From Helicobacter sp. NHP19-003 (GTDB taxonomy: Bacteria; Campylobacterota; Campylobacteria; Campylobacterales; Helicobacteraceae): a DNA stretch of 64,000 nucleotides. The notes under the pieces are model-generated. The model was not told where the DNA came from. It saw nothing but the letters and a program-made list of their open reading frames with translations, and made no database searches. Every line of letters begins with the position of its first letter. The first letter of the stretch is position 1. The stretch is from the NCBI RefSeq assembly GCF_019703305.1, contig NZ_AP024814.1, positions 930,001 to 994,000 of the forward strand. Direction: 5' to 3'. The translations under genes and the position numbers were made by a program. Positions 43,798 to 54,033 of the stretch are shown here, one piece after another.

Positions 43798-46606
43798 CTA
43801 ATCATCCACAGACTGCCCCAACTCTAGAGCTAGGTATTTTCCCGTGAAACTGCCCGTCTTGGTGTGGTTTTTGGCTAAAGTGGCTGGGCTGCCTGTGGCG
43901 ACAACCTGCCCCCCGCCAGCACCCCCCTCAGGCCCCATGTCAATGATGTGATCTGCATTTTTGATGATGTCTAAATTGTGTTCGATCACAATCATAGAAT
44001 TGCCCAACGCCACCAACGAGTGCAAGACATTTAAAAGCAGTTGTATGTCCTCGAAGTGTAGCCCCGTGGTCGGCTCGTCTAAAATATATAAAGTCTTGCC
44101 CGTATCCTTGCGGCTAAGCTCCTTGGCGAGTTTGATGCGCTGCGCCTCCCCCCCGCTGAGGGTCGTGGCGTTTTGGCCTAGCGTGATGTAGCCCAGCCCC
44201 ACCGCGTTTAAAGTCTGCAATTTAGCGGCGATTTTGGGGACTTTAGAAAAAAACTCCAACGCCTCCTCCACGCTCATGTGCAACACATCGGCGATGGACT
44301 TGCCCTTGATTTTCACGGCTAAGGTCTGCTCGTTGTACTTGCTCCCCTTGCAACTGCCACACTGCACCAGCACATCAGGTAAAAAGTGCATTTCAATTTT
44401 AATCTCCCCCTCTCCGTGGCACTTTTCGCACCGCCCCCCCCGCACATTGAAGCTAAAGCGGCTTGCGCTGTATCCTAGCACTTTTGCCTCCTTGCTTTGG
44501 GCAAACAGCTCGCGAATGTCGTCCATCACCCCCGTGTAGGTGGCGGGGTTACTTCTTGGGGTCTTGCCTATGGGGGCTTGATCTAGGTAAATCACCTTGT
44601 CTAAATGCTCTAAACCCTGCACGACTCCCACCCCCCCCGCTCTTTTTGGCATGGTTTAACTTCTCTTGGGCGATGGGCAAGAGTGTTTGCAAAATGAGCG
44701 AGCTTTTACCGCTCCCGCTCACCCCTGTAACACACACAAACTGCCTAAGTGGGATTTTCACCTGCAAGTTTTGGATGTTGTGGATAGAAACGCCCTTTAA
44801 TTGCAAGCAAGGTGGGTTTTTAGGCAGATTTGATTTAGCCCTTGTGATGTTCTTGAGCCCTTGCAGGTATAAAGCCGTGGGGTGCTTGCTTTGCAAGAGC
44901 TTTTGGACACTCCCACTAAAGACCACCTGCCCCCCGTGCTTGCCCGCCTTTGGCCCGATGTCCACAATAAAATCCGCTTGTTTGATCGTCTCTTTGTCGT
45001 GTTCCACCACGATTAAAGTGTTGCCCTTTTGCTGTAAATTTTTTAAAGTGCGCACAAGTTTGGCGGTGTCGCGCTCGTGTAGTCCGATGCTGGGCTCATC
45101 AAGCACATACAACACCCCCGTAAGCCCGCTGCCGATTTGGCTGGCAATCCTGATGCGCTGGGATTCGCCCCCGCTAAGAGTCCTTGCATCCCGCCCCAAA
45201 GTGAGATAACCCAAGCCCACATCCACTAAGAAAAACACCCTTTCGCCAATCTCTTTTAAAATCGGGGCAGCGATGCGCTGCTCTTGCGGACTTAAATAAG
45301 CAAAGTGCTTAGGGTCTTTAAAGAAGGCGTGCACGGCGTTTATGGGCATGTTTATCAAGTTGGAAATGCCAAGGCCAGCCACTTGCACCGCCAAAGATTG
45401 GGGTTTTAAGCGCTGCCCCTTGCAACTAGGGCAAAGCTTTTCGCCCATATACTGACACAAGTCCTTTTTATCTTTGAACAAGTCGTAGATGATTTGGATG
45501 AGCCCCATCCACGGGCGGCTAAGCTTTTGCTGTTTGTAGGTGAAGTGGATTTCTTTGCCATTGCCATAGAGCAAAGCCTCTTGTTTGTGCTTGTCTAGGC
45601 TTTCAAAAGGGCTGTTTAAGTCTAGCCCATTTGTGGCGCAAAAGCCCTCAAATAAAGCACTGTAGTAGGCGTTGTTGTAGAAAATCTTTTTCATGGTGGC
45701 GATGGGCAAATTAAAATCCAAGAGTTTTTGCAGATCTAAACTCACCTTTGCCCCAAGCCCCGCACACTCAGGGCAAGCCCCCCTAGGTGAGTTAAAAGAA
45801 AAACTCACGGGCTCTAGCGGCTCAAAGCTCACTTTGCAAGCAAAACACGCCAAATGCTCGCTGTAATGACGGGTTTTGTTCGTGTCTAAGTCCAGCACCT
45901 CCACCCGCCCATAACCCTCTTTCAGGGCTCGCTCTAGCGCACTTGAAAGCCTTGCTTGGTTGTCTGTGCTCACTTCCAGCCGATCGGCGACCGCCTTAAT
46001 GCTGTGTTTTTTATTTTTGGCAAGCTCTAGGGGCTCATCTAGGCGGGTTAAAACCCCATCGATTTGCGCGCGCACAAAGCCCTTTTGGCGCAGGTTTTGC
46101 AAAATATCGTTAAAATGCCCTTTTTTATTGTCTACTAGGGGGGCTAAAATGAGGACTTTACGCCCCGCGCACTCTTGCAAGACTTGGACAATGATGTCGC
46201 TAGGCTGCATGGACGCTATGGACGCGCCACACAAGTGGCAGTGTTGCCGCCCCACGCGGGCGTAAAGCAAACGCAAATAATCGTAAATCTCGGTGGTCGT
46301 ACCCACGGTGGAGCGGGGGTTTTTAGAAGTGGTCTTTTGATCGATCGCAATGGCGGGGATCAGCCCCTCGATCTTATCTACGGCGGGTTTGCCCACCTTG
46401 TCTAAAAATTGTCTAGCGTAGCTGGAGAGCGATTCTAAATAGCGGCGCTGCCCCTCAGCATAGAGCGTGTCAAAGGCAAGCGTAGACTTGCCCGAACCAC
46501 TAAGCCCCGTGAAAACAATGAATTGGTTTTTGGGGATTTCCAGGTCAATGTTCTTTAAATTATTTTCTTTAGCACCATGGATTTTAATGCTGTTTGGCAA
46601 ATGCAA
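43798..46606 (-). pseudogene. uvrA: Excinuclease ABC subunit A, interrupted by a frameshift at a G8 tract
   Basis: UvrA finds DNA damage for nucleotide excision repair. The two frames (46606-44549 and about 44652-43798) together give a normal UvrA of 935 residues. Walker [13 protein letters not shown], zinc modules (CHLCGAS, CPECAGLG, CSCK-type), signature LSGGESQRIRIAS, second P-loop GVSGSGKSSLI and second signature [12 protein letters not shown] are all present. The frame breaks in a run of eight G (minus strand, 44638-44631), right after LNHAKKS; with seven G the frame is restored and continues [20 protein letters not shown]. The span of 2809 bases is exactly one over 936 codons. The start is a TTG at 46606. 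It may be phase-variable, a true mutation, or a sequencing error. Confidence 0.9.
44631..44638 (-). repeat. G8 homopolymer inside uvrA
   Basis: Eight consecutive C on plus (G on minus) in the segment encoding a Gly linker. G7 or G10 gives an intact UvrA; G8 as shown ends the N-terminal frame about 35 residues later. Confidence 0.9.
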
Positions 46607-46630
46607 CTCTTTTTGGTAAGATGGCGGGGT

Positions 46631-46636
46631 ATTATA
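46631..46636 (-). promoter_or_regulatory. -10 box of uvrA
   Basis: Minus-strand TATAAT (AAGTATAATACCCC), 25 bases ahead of the TTG start. Confidence 0.5.
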
Positions 46637-46702
46637 CTTAAATTCTATGGAGGGCGTGCAATAAAAAAATACAAATTTCTTGTTTTATGAGATTAAACAT
46701 GC

Positions 46703-46708
46703 TATGAT
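46703..46708 (+). promoter_or_regulatory. -10 box of the second hop gene
   Basis: TATGAT in GCTATGATTG, 45 bases ahead of the ATG at 46753. Confidence 0.45.
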
Positions 46709-46752
46709 TGCGCTCTATTTTCACTATTTATGATGAACTTTAAAGGATTGTG

Positions 46753-47532
46753 ATGAAAAAGTTTCTATTGGGTGTGCCCTTAGCCCTTGGGGTTGTGGGG
46801 AGTTTAGCGGCTGAAGAAAACGGAGTTTTTATCGGGGCAGATTACCAAATCGGGCAAGGCAGGATGAACACGAACCTATACAACACGACCGTAGATGGGA
46901 TCAGCTACCCCCCCGGCACGGGTCCCGATTATAGGAACTGGCAAGGGACAAACATTAGTTGGCATGGCAAATACGGCAATGGGGCGATGAACGGCTTTGG
47001 CGTGCTTGTCGGGCAAAAGTTTTTCTTTAAAATCCCTCACGCCAAAACCAAGTGGCTGGGCGTGCGCTACTACGGCTTCTTGGACTATGGTTTCAGCGAC
47101 CTGGGGCCGCAATATAGCCTCGTGGGCTATGACCAAAATGTCCGCCTGAGCATGGTCGCCTATGGCATCGGTGCGGACATCATGGGCAACTTCATTGACC
47201 GCAAAAACGCCAATGTGGGCGTGTTTGCGGGCTTTGCCATCGGGGGCAATGCGTGGCAAGTCAATGACGCCACCTTACACGCTTGGAAAGCTGCCCTCTT
47301 GGCTGCAGATCCCAGCGCTAACCTCTCAGGCTTTCCCCACCACGGCAATTTCAATGTGTGGTTGAACTTTGGCTTTAGGACCAACATTTACAAACACAAT
47401 GGCCTAGAGCTGGGCGTGAAATTGCCCATGCTGGTTAACCGCTTCTTCCCCCAAACCGCAAGCACAAGTGGGTACTATTACAGCTTGAAGCGCGACTACT
47501 CCGTGTATGTGCGCTACCTCTACACTTTCTAG
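46753..47532 (+). CDS. Hop-family outer membrane protein
   Basis: 259 residues. The signal peptide KKFLLGVPLALGVVGSLAAEE is followed by the mature Hop start NGVFIGADYQIGQGRMNT. Internal motifs match the 4676-5407 protein and the giant barrel (KWLGVRYYGFLDYG, NFGFRTNIYKHNGLELGVKLPML), and the last strand ends YVRYLYTF. AAAGGA precedes the ATG. A small barrel with no passenger; probable porin or adhesin. Converges on the antiporter gene with a four-base overlap. Confidence 0.87.
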   Translation: MKKFLLGVPLALGVVGSLAAEENGVFIGADYQIGQGRMNTNLYNTTVDGISYPPGTGPDYRNWQGTNISWHGKYGNGAMNGFGVLVGQKFFFKIPHAKTKWLGVRYYGFLDYGFSDLGPQYSLVGYDQNVRLSMVAYGIGADIMGNFIDRKNANVGVFAGFAIGGNAWQVNDATLHAWKAALLAADPSANLSGFPHHGNFNVWLNFGFRTNIYKHNGLELGVKLPMLVNRFFPQTASTSGYYYSLKRDYSVYVRYLYTF

Positions 47533-48683
47533 GCTAGTTTAGGGAGTCTTTGCAAGACTTTAATGAGGGTGGTGAAAAGCACCCCCTCAAAGACCGCCGC
47601 TAACAAGAATGCGTAATAAGTTTCCTCATTGATTGCCCCCACCCTTAGCCCTACGCTGGCCGTGGTGACCAAGAAAGTTAGGGGCATGGACGCGCTCATG
47701 GCAAACATGGCGGTGTTTTTCATGCTTTTTAATTCCCCCTTAAAGACGATAAAACTGCTCAAAAGGTGCAAACTTGCCATGCACGCCACGACTAGGGCGG
47801 CGTGGGTGAGAAACCTCGGGTGTGCTAAGATCAAGCGCAGATCTAAAGTCGAGCCGACATGGATAAAGAATAAAGGCACAAAAAAGCCAAACCCGATGTC
47901 ATTCAGCTTGTCAAACAGCTCGTGCTTGTGGGGGAAAAAGGTCGAAATGAGCGTGCCGGCTAAAAATGCTCCTAGGACCAATTCTAACTTCAGCCACGCC
48001 ACAATCCCCACCAAGAGGAAAAAGAGCATGAGCGCAAAGCGCATGTCTTGGTTCGCCTCGTTGCTTGGCATGATGAAGGCCTTTAGTCTAGGAAACCACC
48101 AAAACAGCACCTTAAAAGTGCGCACCAAGCGCGCCATGACGAGCAAAAAGGCGAGCAAAATCCCCAAAACCTTCGCCAAATCCGCCCCCAGCCCGTGCAA
48201 GTAAATCCCATCCACAATCACCAATAAAATAATGCTTGTGAGCTCCCCTAACACCCCTACTTTGAGTGCAAGACTTAGCCACGCCTTGTCCTTGCCATAG
48301 TCGCGCACGAGTGTCATGATCATCCCCAAACTCACAATGGGCAGGGCGATGATGTAGAGGGCGGGCAGGTGGCAGCTTAGAGTGATGGTGCAAGCCATTG
48401 TGTAGAGAATGCCAAAGTAACTTAGGATTTTTTGCAACAGGGGGCGCTCCATTTGCTTAAACACATACAAATCCACCTCCATGCCACACAAAAACATCAA
48501 GAACAAAAACCCCGCCTCAGCCAATGCGCTAAAGCCCTCGTTGGGTTTTAAGAGCCCGCAGTAAATCCCCAAAGTGCCTAAAATGATCTCTAACACTGCC
48601 ACGGGCATTTTCAACACACGGCTCGCATAGGGGGCGAGCACAATCAGGGGCGTGATCGCCACTAAAATGAATAAATCATGCAT
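47529..48683 (-). CDS. Monovalent cation:proton antiporter (CPA2 / Kef-type membrane domain)
   Basis: 384 residues with about twelve hydrophobic helices. The CPA2 pattern is visible: ILGTLGIYCGLLKPNEGFSALAEAGFLFLMFLCGMEVD near the start, LVLGAFLAGTLISTFFPHKHELFDKLNDIGFGFFVPLFFIHVG in the second half. There is no C-terminal RCK domain, unlike full KefB/KefC. Na+/H+ or K+/H+ exchange is likely; the ion cannot be told. The ATG at 48683 lies inside the end of purN (8-base overlap); a GTG two codons upstream is possible. Confidence 0.82.
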   Translation of the reverse strand: MHDLFILVAITPLIVLAPYASRVLKMPVAVLEIILGTLGIYCGLLKPNEGFSALAEAGFLFLMFLCGMEVDLYVFKQMERPLLQKILSYFGILYTMACTITLSCHLPALYIIALPIVSLGMIMTLVRDYGKDKAWLSLALKVGVLGELTSIILLVIVDGIYLHGLGADLAKVLGILLAFLLVMARLVRTFKVLFWWFPRLKAFIMPSNEANQDMRFALMLFFLLVGIVAWLKLELVLGAFLAGTLISTFFPHKHELFDKLNDIGFGFFVPLFFIHVGSTLDLRLILAHPRFLTHAALVVACMASLHLLSSFIVFKGELKSMKNTAMFAMSASMPLTFLVTTASVGLRVGAINEETYYAFLLAAVFEGVLFTTLIKVLQRLPKLA

Positions 48684-49236
48684 GGGCACACAACTTTAGG
48701 GCTTTTAAAACGGCTTGTGGGTAAAGCGCATACTCTAGGGCATGCACCCTTTGGGTGTAACTTGCTAGGCTCTCCTGTGGTTTTAGGCTTAGATTCTCTT
48801 GTAAAATGATCTTGCCGCCATCTAGCTTTTCATTCACCCAATGCACGCTCACCCCAAGAGCACTTTGGCTTTTAAAACTCCTTTCAAGGGCATTTGCTCC
48901 CTTGTGCTTTGGCAAAAAAGAGGGGTGGATGTTTAGGGCTTTAAAGTGGGCTAGAAACTTGGGGCTTAAGATTTTATTGTAACCCGCACACAAAATCAAG
49001 GCACAGCCCCTAAAGGCGGGGATAAAATCGTCTTCTGTACCCACGATAAATGGCATGTTGAGCTTCTCGCAACGCTTGATCCCCCCAGCCCTTGGGTTGT
49101 TGGTGGCGCAGAGGGCAAACTCTAGCCTTGTTAGCGTGCCTTGATGGTTATAGACTTGTCGGTGCAACTTCTCCACGAGATTTTGCATATTTGTACCTTC
49201 AGCGCTAAATAAAATGCCTAATTTTAAAGAGTGCAT
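48676..49236 (-). CDS. purN: Phosphoribosylglycinamide formyltransferase-like protein (PurN)
   Basis: 186 residues with the formyltransferase fold: GILFSAEGTNMQNLVEKLH, LILCAGYNKILS, the catalytic segment NIHPSFLPKHKGANALERSF (Asn, His) and VSVHWVNEKLDGGKIILQ with the catalytic Asp. It resembles PurN more than PurU (no ACT domain). Start ATG at 49236 is chosen from the conserved N-terminus; no good ribosome site is seen. No other purine genes are near except guaA, so it may serve a formyl-transfer role outside a complete de novo pathway. Confidence 0.75.
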   Translation of the reverse strand: MHSLKLGILFSAEGTNMQNLVEKLHRQVYNHQGTLTRLEFALCATNNPRAGGIKRCEKLNMPFIVGTEDDFIPAFRGCALILCAGYNKILSPKFLAHFKALNIHPSFLPKHKGANALERSFKSQSALGVSVHWVNEKLDGGKIILQENLSLKPQESLASYTQRVHALEYALYPQAVLKALKLCAHA

Positions 49237-49263
49237 GCCGGGCATGTTAGCATGTTTTCTTAA

Positions 49264-49292
49264 GGGGGCAAAAACCCCCATTTTGCTATACT
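49264..49292 (+). promoter_or_regulatory. htpG promoter with upstream hairpin
   Basis: TATACT at 49287-49292 is the likely -10, 29 bases before the ATG. Immediately upstream is GGGGG-CAAAAA-CCCCC (49264-49279), a perfect 5-bp dyad that could be an operator or a leftover terminator. Confidence 0.45.
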
Positions 49293-49320
49293 AGGGGTTT
49301 ATTTTCACATTGGAGTTTTA

Positions 49321-51186
49321 ATGCCATCCACAAAACACACTTTCCAAACCGAGATCAACCAACTTTTGGATTTGATGATCCACTCCCTTTATTCCAATAA
49401 AGAGATTTTTTTAAGAGAGCTCATCTCTAACGCCTCCGATGCCCTAGACAAGCTCAATTACATGGTCATCAGCGATGAGGTCTATAAATCCCTAGAGTTT
49501 CACCCCCAAATCAACTTGAGCTTTAATGAAAAAGCCAAGAGCTTGACGATCGCCGACAATGGTATTGGCATGAGCGAGGAAGAGCTCATCTCACATCTAG
49601 GCACGATCGCCAAGTCTGGCACGAAGAGCTTTTTGGCCAATCTAAGCGGCGATCAAAAGAAAGACAGCGCACTCATCGGGCAGTTTGGCGTGGGCTTTTA
49701 CTCCAGCTTTATGGTCGCAAGCAAAGTCGTGGTGCAGAGCAAAAAGGCCTTGAGTGAAGAGGCTTTTGCGTGGGTGAGCGATGGCAAGGGTTCTTATGAG
49801 ATCAGCCCCTGCGTGAAAGAAAGCTTTGGCACAGAGATCACCCTGTTTCTCAAAGACGAAGAGGCGCAATTTGCCAACCGCTGGGAGATCGAGCACATCG
49901 TAAAAAAATACTCCGAGCACATCCCCTTCCCCATTTTCTTAAGCTACACCGAAACTAAAAGCGAGGGCGAGGGCGAGGCTAAAAAAGAAGTTGTTGAGGA
50001 CAAATGCACCCAAATCAACAGCGCCAAAGCCCTTTGGCGTGTGCCTAAAAATGAACTCAAAGACGAGGACTACAAAGAATTTTATAAAAGTTTGGCGCAT
50101 GACAACAACCCCCCTTTGGCGTGGATACACAACCGCGCCGAGGGGGTTTTAGAATACAACACGCTTTTTTATATCCCCAGTGTCGCCCCTTTTGACATGT
50201 TTAGGGTGGATTACCAATCGGGGGTGAAACTCTATGTCAAACGGGTGTTCATCACCGACAACGATAAGGAATTATTGCCCCAATATTTGCGCTTTGTGCG
50301 GGGCATTATAGACAGCGAGGATTTGCCCTTGAATGTGAGCCGTGAGATTTTGCAACAAAACAAAATCCTTGCCAACATCAAAAGCGCCTCCACGAAGAAA
50401 ATCCTAGCCGAGATTGAGAAACTGAGCCAAGATAGCGCCACTTACGAGAAGTTTTATGGCCAATTTGGGCGAGTGCTCAAAGAGGGCTTACACAGCGACT
50501 TTGAAAACAAAGATAAAATTTTAGACTTGTTGCGTTTTACGAGCAGCAAAAGCGAAAAACCTCTATCGCTCAAAGAATATAAAGCCAGCATGCCCACCGA
50601 GCAAAAGAGCATTTACTACATGGTCGGCGAAAGTTTAGACTTACTCAAAGCCTCCCCCATCTTAGAGAAATATGCCCAAAAGGGCTTTGCCGTGCTTTTA
50701 ATGGGCGATGAGGTCGATGCCTTTGTGATGCCCGGGGTGAGTGAGTACGACAAAACCCCTTTTAAAGATGCAAGCAGCAGCGAAACCTTAAAAGAACTAG
50801 GGCTAGCCGAGATCAGCGAGGCGGAGAAAGAGGAGTTTAAGGGCGTTTTAGAGGCGTTTAAAGAGGCGTTAAAAGGTGAGGTCAAAGAGGTCGCCCTGTC
50901 TAAAGATTTAAATTCTGCAGTGGCTCTTGTGGGCGATGAGCAAAACGCCATGATGGCAAATTTAATGCGCCAAATGGGCCAAAGCGTGCAAGAGCAACCC
51001 AAGACCCTAGAGCTCAACATCGGGCATGCCATCATCCAAAAGCTTAAAGGCGTGGAGGATCACGCCCTTTTAGCCGATGTAGCGCATTTGTTGTTTGACA
51101 GCGCAAAACTTTTAGAAAATGGGGCGTTGAAAAACGCCAAAGCCTTCAACGACCGGCTCAGCGCCACGATTTTACGCGCCTTTTAA
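49321..51186 (+). CDS. htpG: Chaperone HtpG (Hsp90)
   Basis: ATP-dependent cytosolic chaperone, 621 residues, as expected for bacterial Hsp90. GHKL ATPase motifs: ELISNASDALDKL, LTIADNGIGMSEEELI, GTIAKSGTK and GQFGVGFYSSFMVA. The middle domain (LPLNVSREILQQN) and the C-terminal dimerisation domain are complete. GGAG precedes the ATG. Divergent from purN. The following gene starts in its last base. Confidence 0.97.
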   Translation: MPSTKHTFQTEINQLLDLMIHSLYSNKEIFLRELISNASDALDKLNYMVISDEVYKSLEFHPQINLSFNEKAKSLTIADNGIGMSEEELISHLGTIAKSGTKSFLANLSGDQKKDSALIGQFGVGFYSSFMVASKVVVQSKKALSEEAFAWVSDGKGSYEISPCVKESFGTEITLFLKDEEAQFANRWEIEHIVKKYSEHIPFPIFLSYTETKSEGEGEAKKEVVEDKCTQINSAKALWRVPKNELKDEDYKEFYKSLAHDNNPPLAWIHNRAEGVLEYNTLFYIPSVAPFDMFRVDYQSGVKLYVKRVFITDNDKELLPQYLRFVRGIIDSEDLPLNVSREILQQNKILANIKSASTKKILAEIEKLSQDSATYEKFYGQFGRVLKEGLHSDFENKDKILDLLRFTSSKSEKPLSLKEYKASMPTEQKSIYYMVGESLDLLKASPILEKYAQKGFAVLLMGDEVDAFVMPGVSEYDKTPFKDASSSETLKELGLAEISEAEKEEFKGVLEAFKEALKGEVKEVALSKDLNSAVALVGDEQNAMMANLMRQMGQSVQEQPKTLELNIGHAIIQKLKGVEDHALLADVAHLLFDSAKLLENGALKNAKAFNDRLSATILRAF

Positions 51187-51821
51187 TGCGCCTTGCCCCC
51201 CTGCTCTTGTGCTTGCCCCTGTGCGCCAAGCCTTTGAGCATTGCCAGCGACATAGGCAACAAAGAGGGGTTTTTGGACTTTTTAGGCTTTGCCATTCAGC
51301 AAGACACGGGACTTAAAATCCTTTGGCAACCTTTAGAGGAAACCAAACGCCTTTGTGGGGTGTCTGCCTATTTGGTTTCTAAAAACGCGCTGAGCACTTG
51401 GCATCTTTTAAGCAAGGGGGGTATGCCCGCAAAAGGCACAGCTCTTTTTCAAGAAAGCTTTGTGCTCTTGGGCGATCAAGAGCTAGCCCCGCTTTTCACG
51501 GGCAAAAGCCCCAAAGCGGTGCTCTTAGAGCTCACGCGCCCTGCCCTAGCTAAAAGCCTCAAAATTGTCCGCGCACGCCCCACCCCCTACAAACCTACAG
51601 ACCTCGTGCTGATGAGCCAAAGGCTATATTTGCAACAGCCCCCAACCTTAAGTGTGCTTTATCAGCCCTTGAACATGCGCTATTTTTGGCTGAGCCCTTG
51701 CCACAAAAAGGACGCACAACCTGTTTTAAAATGGCTGCAAACCCATAAAGAGATTTTTACAGATTTTAGAATCAACTACCAAAACATTTTCACCCCCCTA
51801 GAGGACGGAGCGCATGATTGA
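51186..51821 (+). CDS. Secreted protein of unknown function, solute-binding-like
   Basis: 211 residues with a signal peptide ([18 protein letters not shown]). The mature part ([20 protein letters not shown], then [19 protein letters not shown]) loosely resembles periplasmic tungstate/molybdate-type binding proteins but is short and lacks a clear ligand site. It overlaps htpG by one base and guaA by 8, so it is translated with them. In H. pylori the gene before guaA is also a hypothetical protein. Role unknown. Confidence 0.65.
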   Translation: MRLAPLLLCLPLCAKPLSIASDIGNKEGFLDFLGFAIQQDTGLKILWQPLEETKRLCGVSAYLVSKNALSTWHLLSKGGMPAKGTALFQESFVLLGDQELAPLFTGKSPKAVLLELTRPALAKSLKIVRARPTPYKPTDLVLMSQRLYLQQPPTLSVLYQPLNMRYFWLSPCHKKDAQPVLKWLQTHKEIFTDFRINYQNIFTPLEDGAHD

Positions 51822-53352
51822 ATTGATTGTTTTAGATTTTGGGAGTCAATACACCCAGCTTGTCGCACGGCGGTTGCGTGAAGCGGGTGTTTATACCGAG
51901 ATTTATCCCTACTTCACCCCCGCTAAGGACATCCTAGCCAAGAAACCCAAGGGCCTTATTTTAAGCGGTGGGCCCGCAAGCGTGTATGCCAAAGACGCTT
52001 ACCGCTGTGCCTCCGAGTTGTTTGAGGCCAACTTACCCGTGCTTGGCATTTGCTATGGCATGCAACTTTTGGTGGATACCTTTGGCGGAGCGGTCAAACC
52101 TGCCAAAGCCCAAGAATTTGGCAAGGCGCACTTAGAGTTACTAGAGCCACACCCCCTATTAGAGGGCGTGGAAAATGCAAGCGTGGTGTGGATGAGCCAC
52201 GCCGATAAGGTGGAGAGCTTGCCCCCTGATTTTAAAACCCTAGCCAAGAGCGCGAATGCCCCCTTTTGCGCCATCGCCCACGCCACTAAGCCCCTTTTTG
52301 GCTTGCAATTCCACCCCGAAGTGGTGCATAGCACACAAGGGGCACAAATCTTAAAGAACTTTGCATTGAAGATTTGCGGGTGTCGCCCGAATTGGGACAT
52401 GCAGGCCTTTGTTGCTCAAGAGATCGCCAAAATCCAAGAGCAGGTCGGCAAGGATAGAATTTTATGTGCCGTGAGCGGGGGCGTGGATTCGAGCGTGGTC
52501 GCCAGCTTGTGCTACAAGGCAGTGGGGGCACAAACGGAGGTGGTGTTCGTGGATCACGGGCTTTTACGCCTAGGCGAAAAAGAGCAAGTGGTCCAAATGT
52601 TTGCGGATTTAAAAATCCCCCTGCATGTGGTCGATGCGTCTGATTTGTTCTTAGAGAGGCTAAGGGGGGTGAGTGCTCCTGAAGAAAAACGCAAAATCAT
52701 CGGCTGGACTTTTATCGAGGTCTTTGAAAAAAAGGCAAAAGAGTTAGAGCAAGGGGGCAAAATCAAGTATTTGGCGCAAGGCACGCTTTACCCCGATGTG
52801 ATCGAGTCGGTGAGCGTGAAAGGCCCTTCTAAGGTGATTAAATCCCACCACAATGTAGGCGGACTGCCGGAAAGAATGGACTTTGTGCTCTTAGAGCCTT
52901 TAAGAGAGTTGTTTAAAGACGAGGTGAGGGCTTTAGGCGCACAGCTAGGCCTGCCTGAGAAGATGCTAAAACGCCACCCCTTCCCCGGTCCGGGTCTTGC
53001 CATCCGCATTTTAGGGGCTGTGGGTTACGACAGCCTAGAGTTAGTCCGCCAAGCCGATCGTATCTTTATCCAAGCCTTGCACGAGGCCAAGCTTTACGAC
53101 TCGGTGTGGCAAGCCTTTTGCGTGCTTTTAAATGTGCGCTCAGTGGGGGTGATGGGCGATAACCGCACCTATGACAACACGCTAGCCTTAAGGGCTGTGT
53201 GTGCCAGCGATGGCATGAGCGCGCATTTTGCGCCCCTGCCCTTTGAGTTTTTAGAGAGCGTGGCAAATCAAATCATCAATGAGGTCAAAGGGATCAACCG
53301 GGTCGTGTATGACATCACTTCTAAGCCCCCGGGGACGATTGAGTGGGAGTAG
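51814..53352 (+). CDS. guaA: GMP synthase (glutamine-hydrolysing)
   Basis: Converts XMP to GMP. The 512-residue product has an N-terminal class I glutamine amidotransferase domain ([18 protein letters not shown], catalytic Cys in [10 protein letters not shown], His-Glu in [12 protein letters not shown]). The ATP-pyrophosphatase domain ([19 protein letters not shown]) and the dimerisation domain ending KPPGTIEWE follow. Complete and of normal length. Overlaps thiE by 10 bases. Confidence 0.97.
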   Translation: MIELIVLDFGSQYTQLVARRLREAGVYTEIYPYFTPAKDILAKKPKGLILSGGPASVYAKDAYRCASELFEANLPVLGICYGMQLLVDTFGGAVKPAKAQEFGKAHLELLEPHPLLEGVENASVVWMSHADKVESLPPDFKTLAKSANAPFCAIAHATKPLFGLQFHPEVVHSTQGAQILKNFALKICGCRPNWDMQAFVAQEIAKIQEQVGKDRILCAVSGGVDSSVVASLCYKAVGAQTEVVFVDHGLLRLGEKEQVVQMFADLKIPLHVVDASDLFLERLRGVSAPEEKRKIIGWTFIEVFEKKAKELEQGGKIKYLAQGTLYPDVIESVSVKGPSKVIKSHHNVGGLPERMDFVLLEPLRELFKDEVRALGAQLGLPEKMLKRHPFPGPGLAIRILGAVGYDSLELVRQADRIFIQALHEAKLYDSVWQAFCVLLNVRSVGVMGDNRTYDNTLALRAVCASDGMSAHFAPLPFEFLESVANQIINEVKGINRVVYDITSKPPGTIEWE

Positions 53353-53954
53353 CCTTAAGGGGGGTCTATGCGATCAGCGATGAGGTGTTGTCCCCCTATG
53401 ACAAATTGCCTAATCTGCTAGAACACGCCATACAAGGGGGGGTTAGGCTCTTTCAGCTAAGAGATAAAACCCGCAGCGATGGCGACTTGCTCCCCCTAGC
53501 CAAAGATTTAGCCAAAATATGCGCTAAGGAGGGCGTGGGCTTTATCATCAATGACCGCCTAGAGCTTGCCCTAGAGTGTCAGGCTTACGGCCTGCACTTA
53601 GGGCGTGAAGACACCCCTTTAAAAGAAGCCCGCAAGCATTTTAAGGGGGTGATCGGGGTGTCTTGCTATGGGGATTTAGACAGAGCCAAAGAAGCACAAA
53701 GTTTGGGGGCGGATTATGTCGCCTTTGGGGCGTGCTTTGCCTCCCCCACCAAGCCCAAAGCCCCCACGATTGCTAAAGAAGTTTTCACCCAAGCGAGGGC
53801 GTGTTTAAACCTGCCCCTTTGTGCCATCGGCGGACTGACCCCTAGCAACATCTCCACTCTGCCCCCCCTTGATATGTGCGCTGTGATTTCTAGCCTATGG
53901 CTAGGCGACATCACCCAAAACGTCAAAGCCCTCAAGAAAGCGATGGGGGCTTAG
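53343..53954 (+). CDS. thiE: Thiamine-phosphate synthase
   Basis: Joins HMP-pyrophosphate and thiazole phosphate to thiamine phosphate. The 203-residue TIM-barrel protein has [40 protein letters not shown], the [32 protein letters not shown] segment and [13 protein letters not shown]. The start is a GTG at 53343 inside the guaA end. Last ordinary gene before the 2-kb TA-rich intergenic region. Confidence 0.92.
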   Translation: MGVALRGVYAISDEVLSPYDKLPNLLEHAIQGGVRLFQLRDKTRSDGDLLPLAKDLAKICAKEGVGFIINDRLELALECQAYGLHLGREDTPLKEARKHFKGVIGVSCYGDLDRAKEAQSLGADYVAFGACFASPTKPKAPTIAKEVFTQARACLNLPLCAIGGLTPSNISTLPPLDMCAVISSLWLGDITQNVKALKKAMGA

Positions 53955-54033
53955 TCTAGGGGGTTGTAAAAAAGGGGGGAATGCTTAAATCACAACTTTT
54001 TTTAATGTGCCCAAATCTTGCTAATTTTCCCCC

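Noticed and set aside
46753-47532. Treating the small Hop proteins as specific named porins or adhesins
   Set aside because: Barrel motifs show the family only; no motif distinguishes a named member.
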